DNA from: Psychrobacter sp. Choline-02u-9
Lineage (GTDB): Bacteria > Pseudomonadota > Gammaproteobacteria > Pseudomonadales > Moraxellaceae
Reading direction: 5' to 3'
Assembly: GCF_002836505.1 (NCBI RefSeq)
Contig: NZ_PJBF01000040.1
Span: 248,001 to 312,000, forward strand
Length of the DNA: 64,000 nt
Positions 19,244-28,022 of the stretch are shown here, one piece after another (the first letter of the stretch is position 1; the number at the start of each line of letters is the position of its first letter). Below the pieces are notes generated by a model, which searched no databases, was not told the origin of the DNA, and worked only from the letters and a program-made list of their open reading frames with translations. Both the position numbers and the translations under genes were made by a program.

Positions 19244-20512
19244 ATGGCAAACATCAATTATGAAAGATTACAGGGCAAACTCAATATTTTGGCCGATGCT
19301 GCCAAGTATGATGTCTCTTGCTCATTCTCCGCTGGTACTCGTAAAAACCAAGGCGGCGGACTAGGCGATGCCTCAGCAACGGGTATCTGTCACAGCTATA
19401 CCGAAGATGGTCGCTGCGTCAGCCTATTAAAGATTCTTTTGACCAATCACTGCATTTACGACTGCGCTTATTGCACCTCGCGCAAGAGCAATGACACGCC
19501 GCGCGCCGCGTTCAGTGTCGAAGAAGTCGTCGATTTAACCATGCAGTTTTATCGCCGTAACTATATCGAAGGGTTATTTCTTAGCTCTGGTATCTTTAAA
19601 AGTGGCGACTATACGATGGAGCGACTGGTCGAAGTCGCCAAACTCTTACGTACGCGTGAGCGCTTCAATGGTTACATCCACCTAAAGACCATTCCAGGTG
19701 CGTCAAAAGAGCTGCTGCTAGAAGCAGGATTATATGCGGATCGTTTGAGCGTCAATATCGAGATTCCAACCAAATCAGGATTGGCGTTGCTTGCGCCAGA
19801 AAAATCTCACGATCAATTAAAGGCACCGATGGAGACGGTAAAAGAAGAGATCATCACCATTCGTGAAAGCCGTAAAACTCACAAAAAAGCGCCTAAGTTC
19901 ACGCCAGCAGGTCAGACCAGTCAAATGATCGTTGGTGCGAGTAACGAGACTGACCTACAGGTAATTCAGCTATCGAGTCACTTCTACAAAACGTACGATC
20001 TCAAGCGGGTCTATTACTCAGGTTATGTACCTATGCTCTCTGATAATCGCTTGCCTGCGATTGGAACGCCTGTGCCGATGGTGCGGGAGAATCGTCTGTA
20101 TCAGGCAGATTGGTTAATGCGTTTTTATGGTTTTGGTGCGCATGAGATTGTGGAGCCGGAGTCACCGTTTTTAGATTTAGACTGCGACCCTAAGCTTTCT
20201 TGGGCAATACGCCATCGCGAGCATTTCCCAGTCAATATTCAGACAGCGACATATGAGATGATTGTGCGTATCCCAGGTATCGGTACAAAGACTGCCAAGA
20301 AAATCGTCAAAGCACGTAAGTTCAATCAATTGACGCTATACCATCTAAAAAAGATGGGTGCTGCGGTCAACCGTGCTAAATACTTCATCGCGACCACTGG
20401 CAAAAACGAGCACCTTGCTCATTTAACGCGCGATAATTTTCGTCAGTATGTATTGGCTCAAACGCAGACCAAGTTTAACGATCAACGTACTGGGCAGTTG
20501 GCTTTATTTTAA
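19244..20512 (+). CDS. Putative DNA modification/repair radical SAM protein
   Basis: 422 residues. The radical SAM cluster motif is CIYDCAYC near residues 71-78 (C-x3-C-x2-C). Features of the family annotated as putative DNA modification/repair radical SAM proteins (TIGR03916 type) are visible: the N-terminal CSFSAGTRKNQGGGLGDAS segment followed by GICHSYTEDGRCVSLLK, and a C-terminal helix-hairpin-helix (IPGIGTKTAKKIVKARK near 343-359), which normally binds DNA. The reaction is not established. It is followed after 75 bases by its usual partner gene, so a two-gene operon is likely. Confident in family, not in biochemical role. Confidence 0.88.
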   Translation: MANINYERLQGKLNILADAAKYDVSCSFSAGTRKNQGGGLGDASATGICHSYTEDGRCVSLLKILLTNHCIYDCAYCTSRKSNDTPRAAFSVEEVVDLTMQFYRRNYIEGLFLSSGIFKSGDYTMERLVEVAKLLRTRERFNGYIHLKTIPGASKELLLEAGLYADRLSVNIEIPTKSGLALLAPEKSHDQLKAPMETVKEEIITIRESRKTHKKAPKFTPAGQTSQMIVGASNETDLQVIQLSSHFYKTYDLKRVYYSGYVPMLSDNRLPAIGTPVPMVRENRLYQADWLMRFYGFGAHEIVEPESPFLDLDCDPKLSWAIRHREHFPVNIQTATYEMIVRIPGIGTKTAKKIVKARKFNQLTLYHLKKMGAAVNRAKYFIATTGKNEHLAHLTRDNFRQYVLAQTQTKFNDQRTGQLALF

Positions 20513-20587
20513 AATGGCTCTAGATAGCACGTGTTAAAAAACCTGCTATCTCGCTACTGTATTTATGATAGAAATGTAGGATAAAAC

Positions 20588-21460
20588 ATGTCAGCACTTA
20601 TGCAAAACGACTCTTACGCTGTCGGTCAATTGACGCCTAGCATTGTACTGTATGAGCCTAGCTTTGAAGGTTGGCTGAGTGCAGTATTTTATGTCTATGC
20701 CAATCGTCTACAAAACGATATGTCACTGAAACTAACCGCGCAAGATTGCTATATGCCCTCACTCATCGCTCAGACGACTAGCGTGGCAACTGATGAGGAT
20801 AAAGCCGAGCGCGTGTTGGTCAAATTAAATATCTTATTGGGTCGCTCAGGCATACGAAATATCTTGTGGGGTTTTTTATCAGAGAAAGAAGATATCGGTA
20901 CGACATTGTTTCGCGTGGTCAAATACGCCATTGATTACCCTAACCGTCAAATTATGCAAGACCTTGGCAATCTAGATGTTCTGGAGCTAGTACAGACAGT
21001 CAAATCGGTTGGTCGTGAAAAACATCGTATGGAGGCATTTGTACGTTTTGAGCATACGACTGATGATATTTATTTTGCACGTGTAGAGCCTGATTTTAAT
21101 GTACTGCCACTGATCGGAGAGCATTTTCGGCAGCGTTATCAGGATCAGCACTGGGCAATCTATGATCTGACTCGGGGCTACGGCATCTATTATGATAAAA
21201 GTAATAGCACGCCATCACGTCCAGCAAAGCTGCAAACCATCACCGACCTCGATGATGCGGTACTACGCAATCCTGCTAGCGTCCATAGTCCTGATGAACA
21301 GCGCTATCAAAAATTCTGGCAAGGGTATTTTACCAACGTCAATATCAAAGAGCGCAAAAACCCTAAGCTACATAAACAATATCTCCCGCAGCGCTACTGG
21401 AAATACTTGAGTGAAAAACAAGTACTGCCCAATGCTGAGCACTTACAAAAACGACGCTAA
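20588..21460 (+). CDS. DNA-metabolism protein of the TIGR03915 type, partner of the radical SAM protein
   Basis: 290 residues. The start YEPSFEGWLSAVFYVY, the central GRSGIRNILWGFLSEKED-like region, the segment VGREKHRMEAFVRFE and the later FARVEPDFNVLPLIGEHF, RQRYQDQHWAIYD and GIYYD segments match the family of probable DNA metabolism proteins found beside the helix-hairpin-helix radical SAM protein. In some species it is fused to a uracil-DNA-glycosylase-like domain; here it ends as a separate protein with the domain absent (residues 230-290 are the short C-terminal YQKFWQGYFTNVNIKERKNP part). Its function is unknown; the pairing suggests repair or modification of DNA. GTAGGATAAAAC precedes the ATG. 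Confidence 0.82.
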   Translation: MSALMQNDSYAVGQLTPSIVLYEPSFEGWLSAVFYVYANRLQNDMSLKLTAQDCYMPSLIAQTTSVATDEDKAERVLVKLNILLGRSGIRNILWGFLSEKEDIGTTLFRVVKYAIDYPNRQIMQDLGNLDVLELVQTVKSVGREKHRMEAFVRFEHTTDDIYFARVEPDFNVLPLIGEHFRQRYQDQHWAIYDLTRGYGIYYDKSNSTPSRPAKLQTITDLDDAVLRNPASVHSPDEQRYQKFWQGYFTNVNIKERKNPKLHKQYLPQRYWKYLSEKQVLPNAEHLQKRR

Positions 21461-21613
21461 TGGCTTTTGGTGCTTATTAATTAATCCACGTCTTACGCTT
21501 ATATAGTCTAAAAACCCCTACCTGACCTTATCTTTTTATCTTGATGGTTGAGTTTTAATCGCTTTTAACTGACAATAGCAAATTGATATTACTAACCGGT
21601 GACCAACGCTATT

Positions 21614-22945
21614 ATGAAAGTTATGCGCTTACTGTCGTCTCTAAAGCATGATGAATCCGAGCGCGGCATTTTTCATCTTGGCCGAGCATTGGTTAAAAAT
21701 GAGCACACCTCTATCATTGTCTCGAGTGCCGATGAAGACAATGATTTGGTTAGACGTCTCAAACGTGATGGCAATATTTACCATCAGCTACACGTGAATA
21801 AAAAGTCTTGGCTATCATTATTGCAAGTCTCTGCACTACGGCATTTGATAGAAAAGTACGAACCCGATGTCATTCATGTACATTCGCGTACCCCTGCATG
21901 GATATTGCATTTGGCACTGCGCCGCGCACGTGTCAGACGTTTTCCCAAACTGGTCTCGACCATGTATGGTTTTTATCCAATCAATAAATACTCTCAGGCT
22001 CTACTCAATGTTGATACGATAATCACCGTATCTGATAGTGTCACTCAATACTTAAAAAAAGGACTGCGCATCGAAGACGTAGATCCTAAGGTCATCACGC
22101 GTATCTATCGTGGTATCGATACTCGGCGCTACCCTTATCGTCATAATCCGTCGGTCTATTGGTTACGTCATACCTTTGCTGAATACCCTGAGCTTGAGCA
22201 CAAAAAATGGCTCGTATTCCCAACCGTAATCGGTAACGAGTATGGGCAAGAATGGCTCATCGATATCTTGGGTAACCTGCAAGAGCAGTTCCCCAATATT
22301 CATGTCATTATTATGGATGAAGACTATAAAGACGGCGATGTCGCTCATGAAGATTTTCGCCAACGCACCAACAGCTTAGGATTGGCGGAGCGCATTACCT
22401 ATGTGGGCAGCAAACGTAATGATATGCGAGAATGGCTATCAGCGGCCAATATTGTCATGGCACTTGCCAATGAGCCCGAGTCAATCGGTATCAATGCCCT
22501 ACAAGCCATACATCTAGGTACGCCAGTTATTGGTTGGGATCAAGCAGCCTTTAGCGAGATTTTACAACCACTCTACCCGCAAGGACTGGTAAAAAAATAT
22601 AATGCCAACGCGCTTTGTAAAGCGGTTAGAAATCAGCTGGAGAGTGTGACGCGTCCTGAAATGACCAACAAATTTACCATGCGTGAAATGATTGAAAAGA
22701 CGCTTGAGGTATATCAAGGCTTACATGATACGGCGCTTGCCGAAGAACAAGTAGAAGCAGATGCTATCGCAGTTCGACGCATCAAACGCAGTCTAAAAAA
22801 AGCATCTAAACCCGCCCTAAATGTCGCTGTAAAAAACATCGAACCTGTTGCTAAAAATCCAAAAATAAAGCTGACTAAAGAAAAATCGAAGACAACGGAT
22901 AATGTCGATACGGTAGAAACAACTGAAGATAATCAACCACTGTAA
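21614..22945 (+). CDS. Glycosyltransferase family 4-like protein with a Lys-rich tail
   Basis: 443 residues from the ATG at 21614; an in-frame GTG at 21599 would add five residues and neither has a clear ribosome site. The two Rossmann halves of a GT-B enzyme are visible: VMRLLSSLKHDESERGIFHL with HVHSRTPAWI in the donor-distal half, and in the second half IVMALANEPESIGINALQAIHLGTPVIG, the GT4 E-x7-E nucleotide-sugar motif (around residue 295). It would transfer a sugar from a nucleotide-sugar to a cell-surface lipid or polysaccharide in the cytoplasm. The last 70 residues are Lys/Val/Thr-rich and disordered-looking, unusual for the family. No other envelope gene is nearby. Confidence 0.8.
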   Translation: MKVMRLLSSLKHDESERGIFHLGRALVKNEHTSIIVSSADEDNDLVRRLKRDGNIYHQLHVNKKSWLSLLQVSALRHLIEKYEPDVIHVHSRTPAWILHLALRRARVRRFPKLVSTMYGFYPINKYSQALLNVDTIITVSDSVTQYLKKGLRIEDVDPKVITRIYRGIDTRRYPYRHNPSVYWLRHTFAEYPELEHKKWLVFPTVIGNEYGQEWLIDILGNLQEQFPNIHVIIMDEDYKDGDVAHEDFRQRTNSLGLAERITYVGSKRNDMREWLSAANIVMALANEPESIGINALQAIHLGTPVIGWDQAAFSEILQPLYPQGLVKKYNANALCKAVRNQLESVTRPEMTNKFTMREMIEKTLEVYQGLHDTALAEEQVEADAIAVRRIKRSLKKASKPALNVAVKNIEPVAKNPKIKLTKEKSKTTDNVDTVETTEDNQPL

Positions 22946-22953
22946 ACACTCAT

Positions 22954-23205
22954 CAATCTCATGATGCCAAACCTCGCCTAACGGGTGATGTTTGTATCGC
23001 CTCCTATGCCAATTTTTTGATTTGTAATGACGCGGTCATCGTACCGCAATATGATGATATAAATGATGCACTCGCCATCGAGCAGCTTGAAAAAATCTTT
23101 CCGCAGCATCAAGTAGTGGGAGTACGCACAAAAGAGATTGTCTATGGCGGCGGTAATATTCATTGTATTACCCAGCAACAACCTGTAACCAAAGCGTCAC
23201 TCTAA
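22954..23205 (+). pseudogene. C-terminal remnant of agmatine deiminase
   Basis: The frame from about 22954 reads ASYANFLICNDAVIVPQ, then QYDDINDALAIEQLEKIFP, VVGVRTKEIVYGGGNIHC and ITQQQP before the stop at 23203-23205. This is the C-terminal 80 or so residues of an agmatine deiminase (AguA; family knowledge), including the catalytic Cys in GGGNIHCITQQQP, but the other 280 or so residues are absent upstream, where the glycosyltransferase ends. It is either a deletion remnant or a transferred fragment. The preserved frame with no internal stop suggests recent loss. An internal ATG at 23017 opens the same frame. Confidence 0.75.
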
Positions 23206-23325
23206 AACACGCCGCTTGGCATAGAATGAACCATAATAAATCGCACTTATTAGCAACTGAAAGTATAAGCATAAACCCAAAAATGGATTTTAAACCCAAA
23301 AACACGCTAAAAATAAGGAAAAAAT

Positions 23326-24699
23326 ATGAGCGATTATCAAATCAACAATCCAGCCACTGGCGAACTAGAAGCCACTTACCCTACCGCCACTGAACAAGAC
23401 ATCCAGCAAGTCATCGAGCAGGCTGACAACGCATATCAAGACTGGCGTCAAGTCTCATTGAGTGAGCGCAGTGCACTACTGCATAAAATTGCCGATAGCT
23501 ATCTGGAACGTCAAGACGAGCTGGCTCGTATCGTGGCGGGTGAGATGGGTAAACCCGTTGCACAAGCCAAGGGTGAAATCGGTCTGGTCGCTGAGATCTA
23601 TCGTTACTATGCAGACAATGCTGAGCAGCTACTCGCGCCGAATACCATTGACGTTGACTCAGGATCAGCTTCGGTAGAAAAACGTCCTGTTGGCGTTCTA
23701 CTCGGTATCATGCCGTGGAATTATCCGCATTATCAAGTGGCACGTTTTGTCGCGCCAAACTTTATGGCAGGTAATACAATTATTCTAAAACACGCACCGC
23801 AGTGTCCAAATACAGCAGAAGTTATCGTCGATATCTTTAAAGATGCAGGCGTACCTGAAGGTGTTTATAACAATATCTTTGCAACCAATGAGCAATCAGC
23901 GACCATTATCAATGACACACGCGTACAAGGTGTCTCGCTAACAGGTTCTGAACGCGCTGGACAAGCCGTTGCAAAAGAAGCTGGCGGCGCACTCAAAAAA
24001 GTCGTTTTAGAATTGGGCGGTTCAGATGCCTTTATCGTCGCAGCCGATGCCGATATCGAACAAGCAATACAAGGCGCTATCTCTGGTCGTTTTGGTAATA
24101 CTGGACAAGCCTGTAACGCAGCCAAGCGTTTGATCGTCATTGAATCAGTCTATGACAAATTCGTCGAAGGTTTTACCAATGCGGTCAGTAACATGACTTT
24201 GGCCGACCCGCTTAAGGAAGATACGTTTATTGGCCCAATGTCATCAAAAGCCGCTGCGGTCAACTTGCAAGCGCAGCTAGATAGTGCCATTCAAGCAGGT
24301 GCGACAGTATTGGTAGAAGGCGGTATGGTAAAAGACAAGCCGGGTGCTTGGTTTGCGCCTGCTGTTCTGACAGATGTGACTGAATCAATGGATGTGTACC
24401 GTGAAGAATTGTTTGGTCCGGTGGCTGTGATTTACAAAGCAGATGACATCGAACACGCGATCAAGATTGCCAACGATGTACCATTCGGTCTAGGTGCGTC
24501 TATTCAGACACAAGATCCCGCCCTAGCAGCAGACATCGCTAGCAAGCTAGAAGTAGGCATGGTCACTATCAACGCGCCGTCTGGTACCGAAGCCAATACC
24601 CCATTTGGCGGCGTTAAACGTTCAGGATTTGGTCGCGAGCTTGGTACGCTTGGTATCACTGAGTTCTTAAACTATAAGCTGATTCGTGATAAGTCTTAA
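23326..24699 (+). CDS. NAD(P)-dependent succinate-semialdehyde dehydrogenase, Sad/YneI type
   Basis: 457 residues of the aldehyde dehydrogenase superfamily. IMPWNYP, ILKHAPQ, the general base Glu in VVLELGGSDAF (near 231), and the catalytic Cys in FGNTGQACNAAKR (near 265) are visible. The length, and the LKHAPQ and NAAKR variants, match the Sad (YneI) branch rather than GabD, which is also present at 28023. It oxidises succinate semialdehyde, and possibly glutarate semialdehyde, to the acid. AAGGAAAAAAT precedes the ATG. It is convergent with the permease gene across a bidirectional terminator, within the GABA-type region. Confidence 0.88.
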   Translation: MSDYQINNPATGELEATYPTATEQDIQQVIEQADNAYQDWRQVSLSERSALLHKIADSYLERQDELARIVAGEMGKPVAQAKGEIGLVAEIYRYYADNAEQLLAPNTIDVDSGSASVEKRPVGVLLGIMPWNYPHYQVARFVAPNFMAGNTIILKHAPQCPNTAEVIVDIFKDAGVPEGVYNNIFATNEQSATIINDTRVQGVSLTGSERAGQAVAKEAGGALKKVVLELGGSDAFIVAADADIEQAIQGAISGRFGNTGQACNAAKRLIVIESVYDKFVEGFTNAVSNMTLADPLKEDTFIGPMSSKAAAVNLQAQLDSAIQAGATVLVEGGMVKDKPGAWFAPAVLTDVTESMDVYREELFGPVAVIYKADDIEHAIKIANDVPFGLGASIQTQDPALAADIASKLEVGMVTINAPSGTEANTPFGGVKRSGFGRELGTLGITEFLNYKLIRDKS

Positions 24700-24724
24700 T
24701 CAATAGCGTGGTTTCTAGAATAGC

Positions 24725-24757
24725 AAAAGGCCTAACATTGAATGTTAGGCCTTTTTT
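24725..24757. terminator. Bidirectional terminator between sad-like and permease genes
   Basis: AAAAGGCCTAACATT (24725-24739) pairs almost entirely with AATGTTAGGCCTTTT (24741-24755) with a very small loop, followed by T on the plus strand and preceded by A. It suits both converging genes. Confidence 0.9.
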
Positions 24758-24794
24758 TGAAGGATGATTTGGCTAAAAGTTCTGCTCGACAAGC

Positions 24795-26237
24795 TTAACG
24801 TTTGGGAGGATTGTCTTTTAACCACAACTGATTGACGATTTTTAATTCACGCAGCTCTTCTGCCATGATTGCCTCACTAATACCCGGATATTTCACTCTC
24901 GCATAGCCATATAACACGATGCCCAAGACAGTCCAGCCAAAGAAAATCCACCACTCGATTGGTGTCAGTGCCGATGGCATACCTGGCATATACAGCATCA
25001 ACATACCAATGCTGAGCGCAATCGTGACCATACCGACCAGTTTACCTGCGGGTATTTTGAATGGACGTACCATATCAGGCTCACGATAGCGTAATACTAA
25101 GAATGATATCGCCACACAGGTATAAGCAATGACGATGCCAAAACCACCTGCATCTACGATCCAAACCAGCATTTTACGACCAAATAATGGTGCTAACGTC
25201 GCCAAACCACCAATCAATAAGATAGCATTTGATGGCGTATTGTATTTTGGATGCAATTTGCCCAAAAACGCTGGCAACATATGTGCTTTTGACATCGCGT
25301 ACAACAGGCGACTACCACCGATAAGAAATGCATTCCAGCTTGATAAAATACCCAGCACACCACCGATAACCAGTAAGATACCTGCCCACTTACCTTGCCA
25401 CGCATTGGTCATCGCATCAGCAGTAGCGAGGGTTGAGTTCTCTGCTTGGACAAGTGGCAAAGTCGTGCCGACGCTCCAAGCGATACCCACATACCACAGC
25501 ACGGCAACCACAATAGAGACAATCAAAAACTTGCCAATATTGGGCCGAGTTAAATCAATCTCTTCTGCCGCTTGTGGAATGACATCAAAACCGACAAACA
25601 TAAAAGGCACCATGACAATCACTGCCATGATACCGCCAACCCCACCAATGAATGCTGGCGCTTGTATCGAGTTTGAGGTTTCGGGATTGAACAAGACCGC
25701 ACCGATGAACAATAACGTACCAACGAATAAAATGCCCAATACGGCCGTTTTTTGGAACCAAGCACTGACTTCCATGCCGCGTATATTCAGCCAAGTGACG
25801 ATGACAGATCCCAGCATTCCGACGCCCACCCAAGTGGCATACACATCCCACCCAGCAATGGTCCAAAGATACCCTTGGTTATAATTAGGAATGAAATATT
25901 CTACGACTGTCGGTAAGGCAACCGCCTCGAACGCGACGACTGAGAAGTAACCGAATAAAATACTCCATGAGCAAATAAAGGAGACATTGACCCCTAGCGC
26001 TCGATGCGTATAGGTATGCTCGCCACCAGTAATCGGCATAGAGGCAGCAAGCTCAGCATAAGTCACGCCGATCAGTATCACTGCTAGCCCGCCTATCAAG
26101 AACGCCAACATCGCGCCCCACGTACCCGCAGATAAAATCCAACCACCTGCCAACACTACCCAGCCCCAACCAACCATTGCACCAAATGCTAATGCAATAA
26201 TATCCAGCGTTCCTAACGATTTCTTTAGTTCAGACAT
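24795..26237 (-). CDS. APC-superfamily amino-acid permease
   Basis: 480 residues with about 12 hydrophobic segments (for example IIALAFGAMVGWGW at the start, and MLAFLIGGLAVILIGVTYAELAAS). The first helix motif GAMVGWGW and ELAASMPITGGEHTYTHR in TM2-3 are characteristic of APC-family transporters. The substrate is probably an amine or amino acid such as GABA, judged only from the adjoining gabT and gabD genes. The strong ribosome site AAGGAGTAAGTT precedes ATG. A terminator at about 26392-26420 separates it from gabT, so it has its own promoter in that spacer. Inner-membrane location. Confidence 0.88.
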   Translation of the reverse strand: MSELKKSLGTLDIIALAFGAMVGWGWVVLAGGWILSAGTWGAMLAFLIGGLAVILIGVTYAELAASMPITGGEHTYTHRALGVNVSFICSWSILFGYFSVVAFEAVALPTVVEYFIPNYNQGYLWTIAGWDVYATWVGVGMLGSVIVTWLNIRGMEVSAWFQKTAVLGILFVGTLLFIGAVLFNPETSNSIQAPAFIGGVGGIMAVIVMVPFMFVGFDVIPQAAEEIDLTRPNIGKFLIVSIVVAVLWYVGIAWSVGTTLPLVQAENSTLATADAMTNAWQGKWAGILLVIGGVLGILSSWNAFLIGGSRLLYAMSKAHMLPAFLGKLHPKYNTPSNAILLIGGLATLAPLFGRKMLVWIVDAGGFGIVIAYTCVAISFLVLRYREPDMVRPFKIPAGKLVGMVTIALSIGMLMLYMPGMPSALTPIEWWIFFGWTVLGIVLYGYARVKYPGISEAIMAEELRELKIVNQLWLKDNPPKR

Positions 26238-26561
26238 AACTTACTCCTTGTCTGTGTGTCATCCGTGTCAACCTGTTACAGTTACACTATTTTTGTTTCA
26301 TGGAATCATACCCATCATGTTTGTTGTGTCTGTCGCGTCGCCGAAAAACTTGTATTTGCCGTCGGTATAGTATTCAAACAGCAAAAACAAAAACGGCGTC
26401 TTGACTTGCAAGGCGCCGTTGAAAAACTCACTCAAAGCGAGCGTCATAAGGGCAACCTTGCCGTTATCTTTCATACAATCTTTTAACCAATATCGGTACT
26501 TGAACTAGCTGTACTTGGTTAAAAGCGCTCCATCGCTAAAGTAAATAACACTCAGTATTGC
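26238..26561. other. Intergenic region between the permease gene and gabT
   Basis: About 320 bases. It holds the gabT terminator hairpin and must contain the permease promoter. A 76-residue plus-strand frame at 26256 shows no family features and spans the hairpin. Confidence 0.5.
26386..26420 (-). terminator. Rho-independent terminator of gabT
   Basis: AACGGCGTCTTG (26392-26403) and CAAGGCGCCGTT (26409-26420) form a 12-bp stem with one mismatch-type T-G pair and a five-base loop. On the minus strand it is followed by TTTTTGTTTTTG, downstream of gabT. Confidence 0.85.
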
Positions 26562-27821
26562 TTATGCCGTTAGAATACCTTTGATGATATCAAGGCCTTC
26601 TTGTAGCACTTCATCTTCGACCGTCAATGGCACCATCACACGAATGGCATTGCCATACATACCACAAGACGCTAGTAGCAAACCTTGCTCAAATGATTTT
26701 GCTTTTAGATTGGCTGCGGCGGCTGCATCAGGTTTGCCTTCGCTATCAATCAATTCAAACGCTAGCATAGCGCCCTTATGACGGATATGACCGATACTGC
26801 TAAGGTTCAAGCCTTTTAAGAATGAAGCAATGGTATCGCCAATCTCGATACTACGCTCAAGTAAGTTTTCTTCTTCGATCACTTCCATAACAGCAAGCGC
26901 CGCCACACAAGCAAGTGGGTTACCAGAGTAAGTACCGCCCAAGCCGCCTACTTGCGGCGCATCCATGATGTCAGCACGACCGATGACCGCAGAGATAGGA
27001 TAACCACCAGCCAAACTCTTCGCAGCAGTCATTAGATCAGGCTCAACACCTAGCTGTTCAGTGGCGAACAACGTACCGGTTCTCGCAAAACCACACTGTA
27101 CTTCATCAAAAATAAGCACGATGCCATGCTCATCACAAATCTCACGCAATGCTTTAGCAAATGACGGCGTTACCTGATGGAAACCACCCTCGCCTTGGAC
27201 TGGCTCGATAATCATTGCCGCCACTTCACTAGGATCGATATCTGCTTGGAAGATCATGTCAAGGCTATGTAGCGCTTGCGCTTCTGTTACGTTCAACTCT
27301 TCTGCAGGGAACAACGCATGGAATACAGGTCCTGGCATCGGGCCAAAGTTCTTTTTGTATGGTAGTACTTTGCCCGTCAGGCTCATACACATCATGGTAC
27401 GACCATGCCAGCCACCAACAAAAGAAATCACGCCTGGACGACGGGTTTTAGCACGAGCAATCTTGATGCAGTTTTCAACCGCTTCTGCGCCAGTGGTCAA
27501 AAAGAACGCTTTAGTATCGCCACTGATAGGCGCTTTTTCACATAGCTTTTCAGCCAGATCCACATAGCATTCGTAGTTAATCATTTGCGCTGCAGTGTGC
27601 GTAAATTTGTCTAACTGTTCATGGACACGTTGGGTAATTTTTGGATGGCTATGACCCGTGTTCAATACTGAGATACCACCGACAAAGTCGATATAGCGCT
27701 TGCCTTCGATGTCCCAGATTTCTGAGTTCTTTGCTTTTTCTGCAAAGATAGGAAAGGCAACCCCAAGTCCTGTTGGTAAAACAGCTTTGCGGCGCTCAAG
27801 TAATGATTGATTGGTAGTCAT
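26562..27821 (-). CDS. gabT: 4-aminobutyrate aminotransferase
   Basis: 419 residues from the ATG at 27821 (MTTNQSLLERRK), chosen because AAGGACATTCCC lies before it; a longer frame adds 30 low-likelihood residues. It is a class III PLP aminotransferase: GGWHGRTMM, DEVQCGFARTGTLFA, and the PLP Lys in MTAAKSLAGGYPISA. The N-terminal VLPTGLGVAFPIFAEKAKNSEIWDIEGKRY fits GabT (in two parts). It moves the amino group of GABA to 2-oxoglutarate giving succinate semialdehyde, which GabD and the Sad-like enzyme oxidise. Same strand as gabD, 201 bases downstream. Confidence 0.93.
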   Translation of the reverse strand: MTTNQSLLERRKAVLPTGLGVAFPIFAEKAKNSEIWDIEGKRYIDFVGGISVLNTGHSHPKITQRVHEQLDKFTHTAAQMINYECYVDLAEKLCEKAPISGDTKAFFLTTGAEAVENCIKIARAKTRRPGVISFVGGWHGRTMMCMSLTGKVLPYKKNFGPMPGPVFHALFPAEELNVTEAQALHSLDMIFQADIDPSEVAAMIIEPVQGEGGFHQVTPSFAKALREICDEHGIVLIFDEVQCGFARTGTLFATEQLGVEPDLMTAAKSLAGGYPISAVIGRADIMDAPQVGGLGGTYSGNPLACVAALAVMEVIEEENLLERSIEIGDTIASFLKGLNLSSIGHIRHKGAMLAFELIDSEGKPDAAAAANLKAKSFEQGLLLASCGMYGNAIRVMVPLTVEDEVLQEGLDIIKGILTA

Positions 27822-28022
27822 GGGAATGTCCTTTTCTTTGTTCGTAACATAAGTGCCATCTAGTGATTGGCGGTTTATTTGATGTTTGTCTTTGTACTCA
27901 GTAGATATCACATGGTGCTTGTTTGACCCAAAACACCATAGATATCTAAAAATTTGCGCTAGTTGATGCTTTGCTAATTGTTACTGTGCTAACCATTAAG
28001 CCAACTCATTAGGTTATGGCTA

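Noticed and set aside
25129..25884. 251-residue plus-strand ORF opposite the permease gene
   Set aside because: It lies fully antisense to a clear APC permease, has no family features, and its open frame is a by-product of the codon usage of the real gene.
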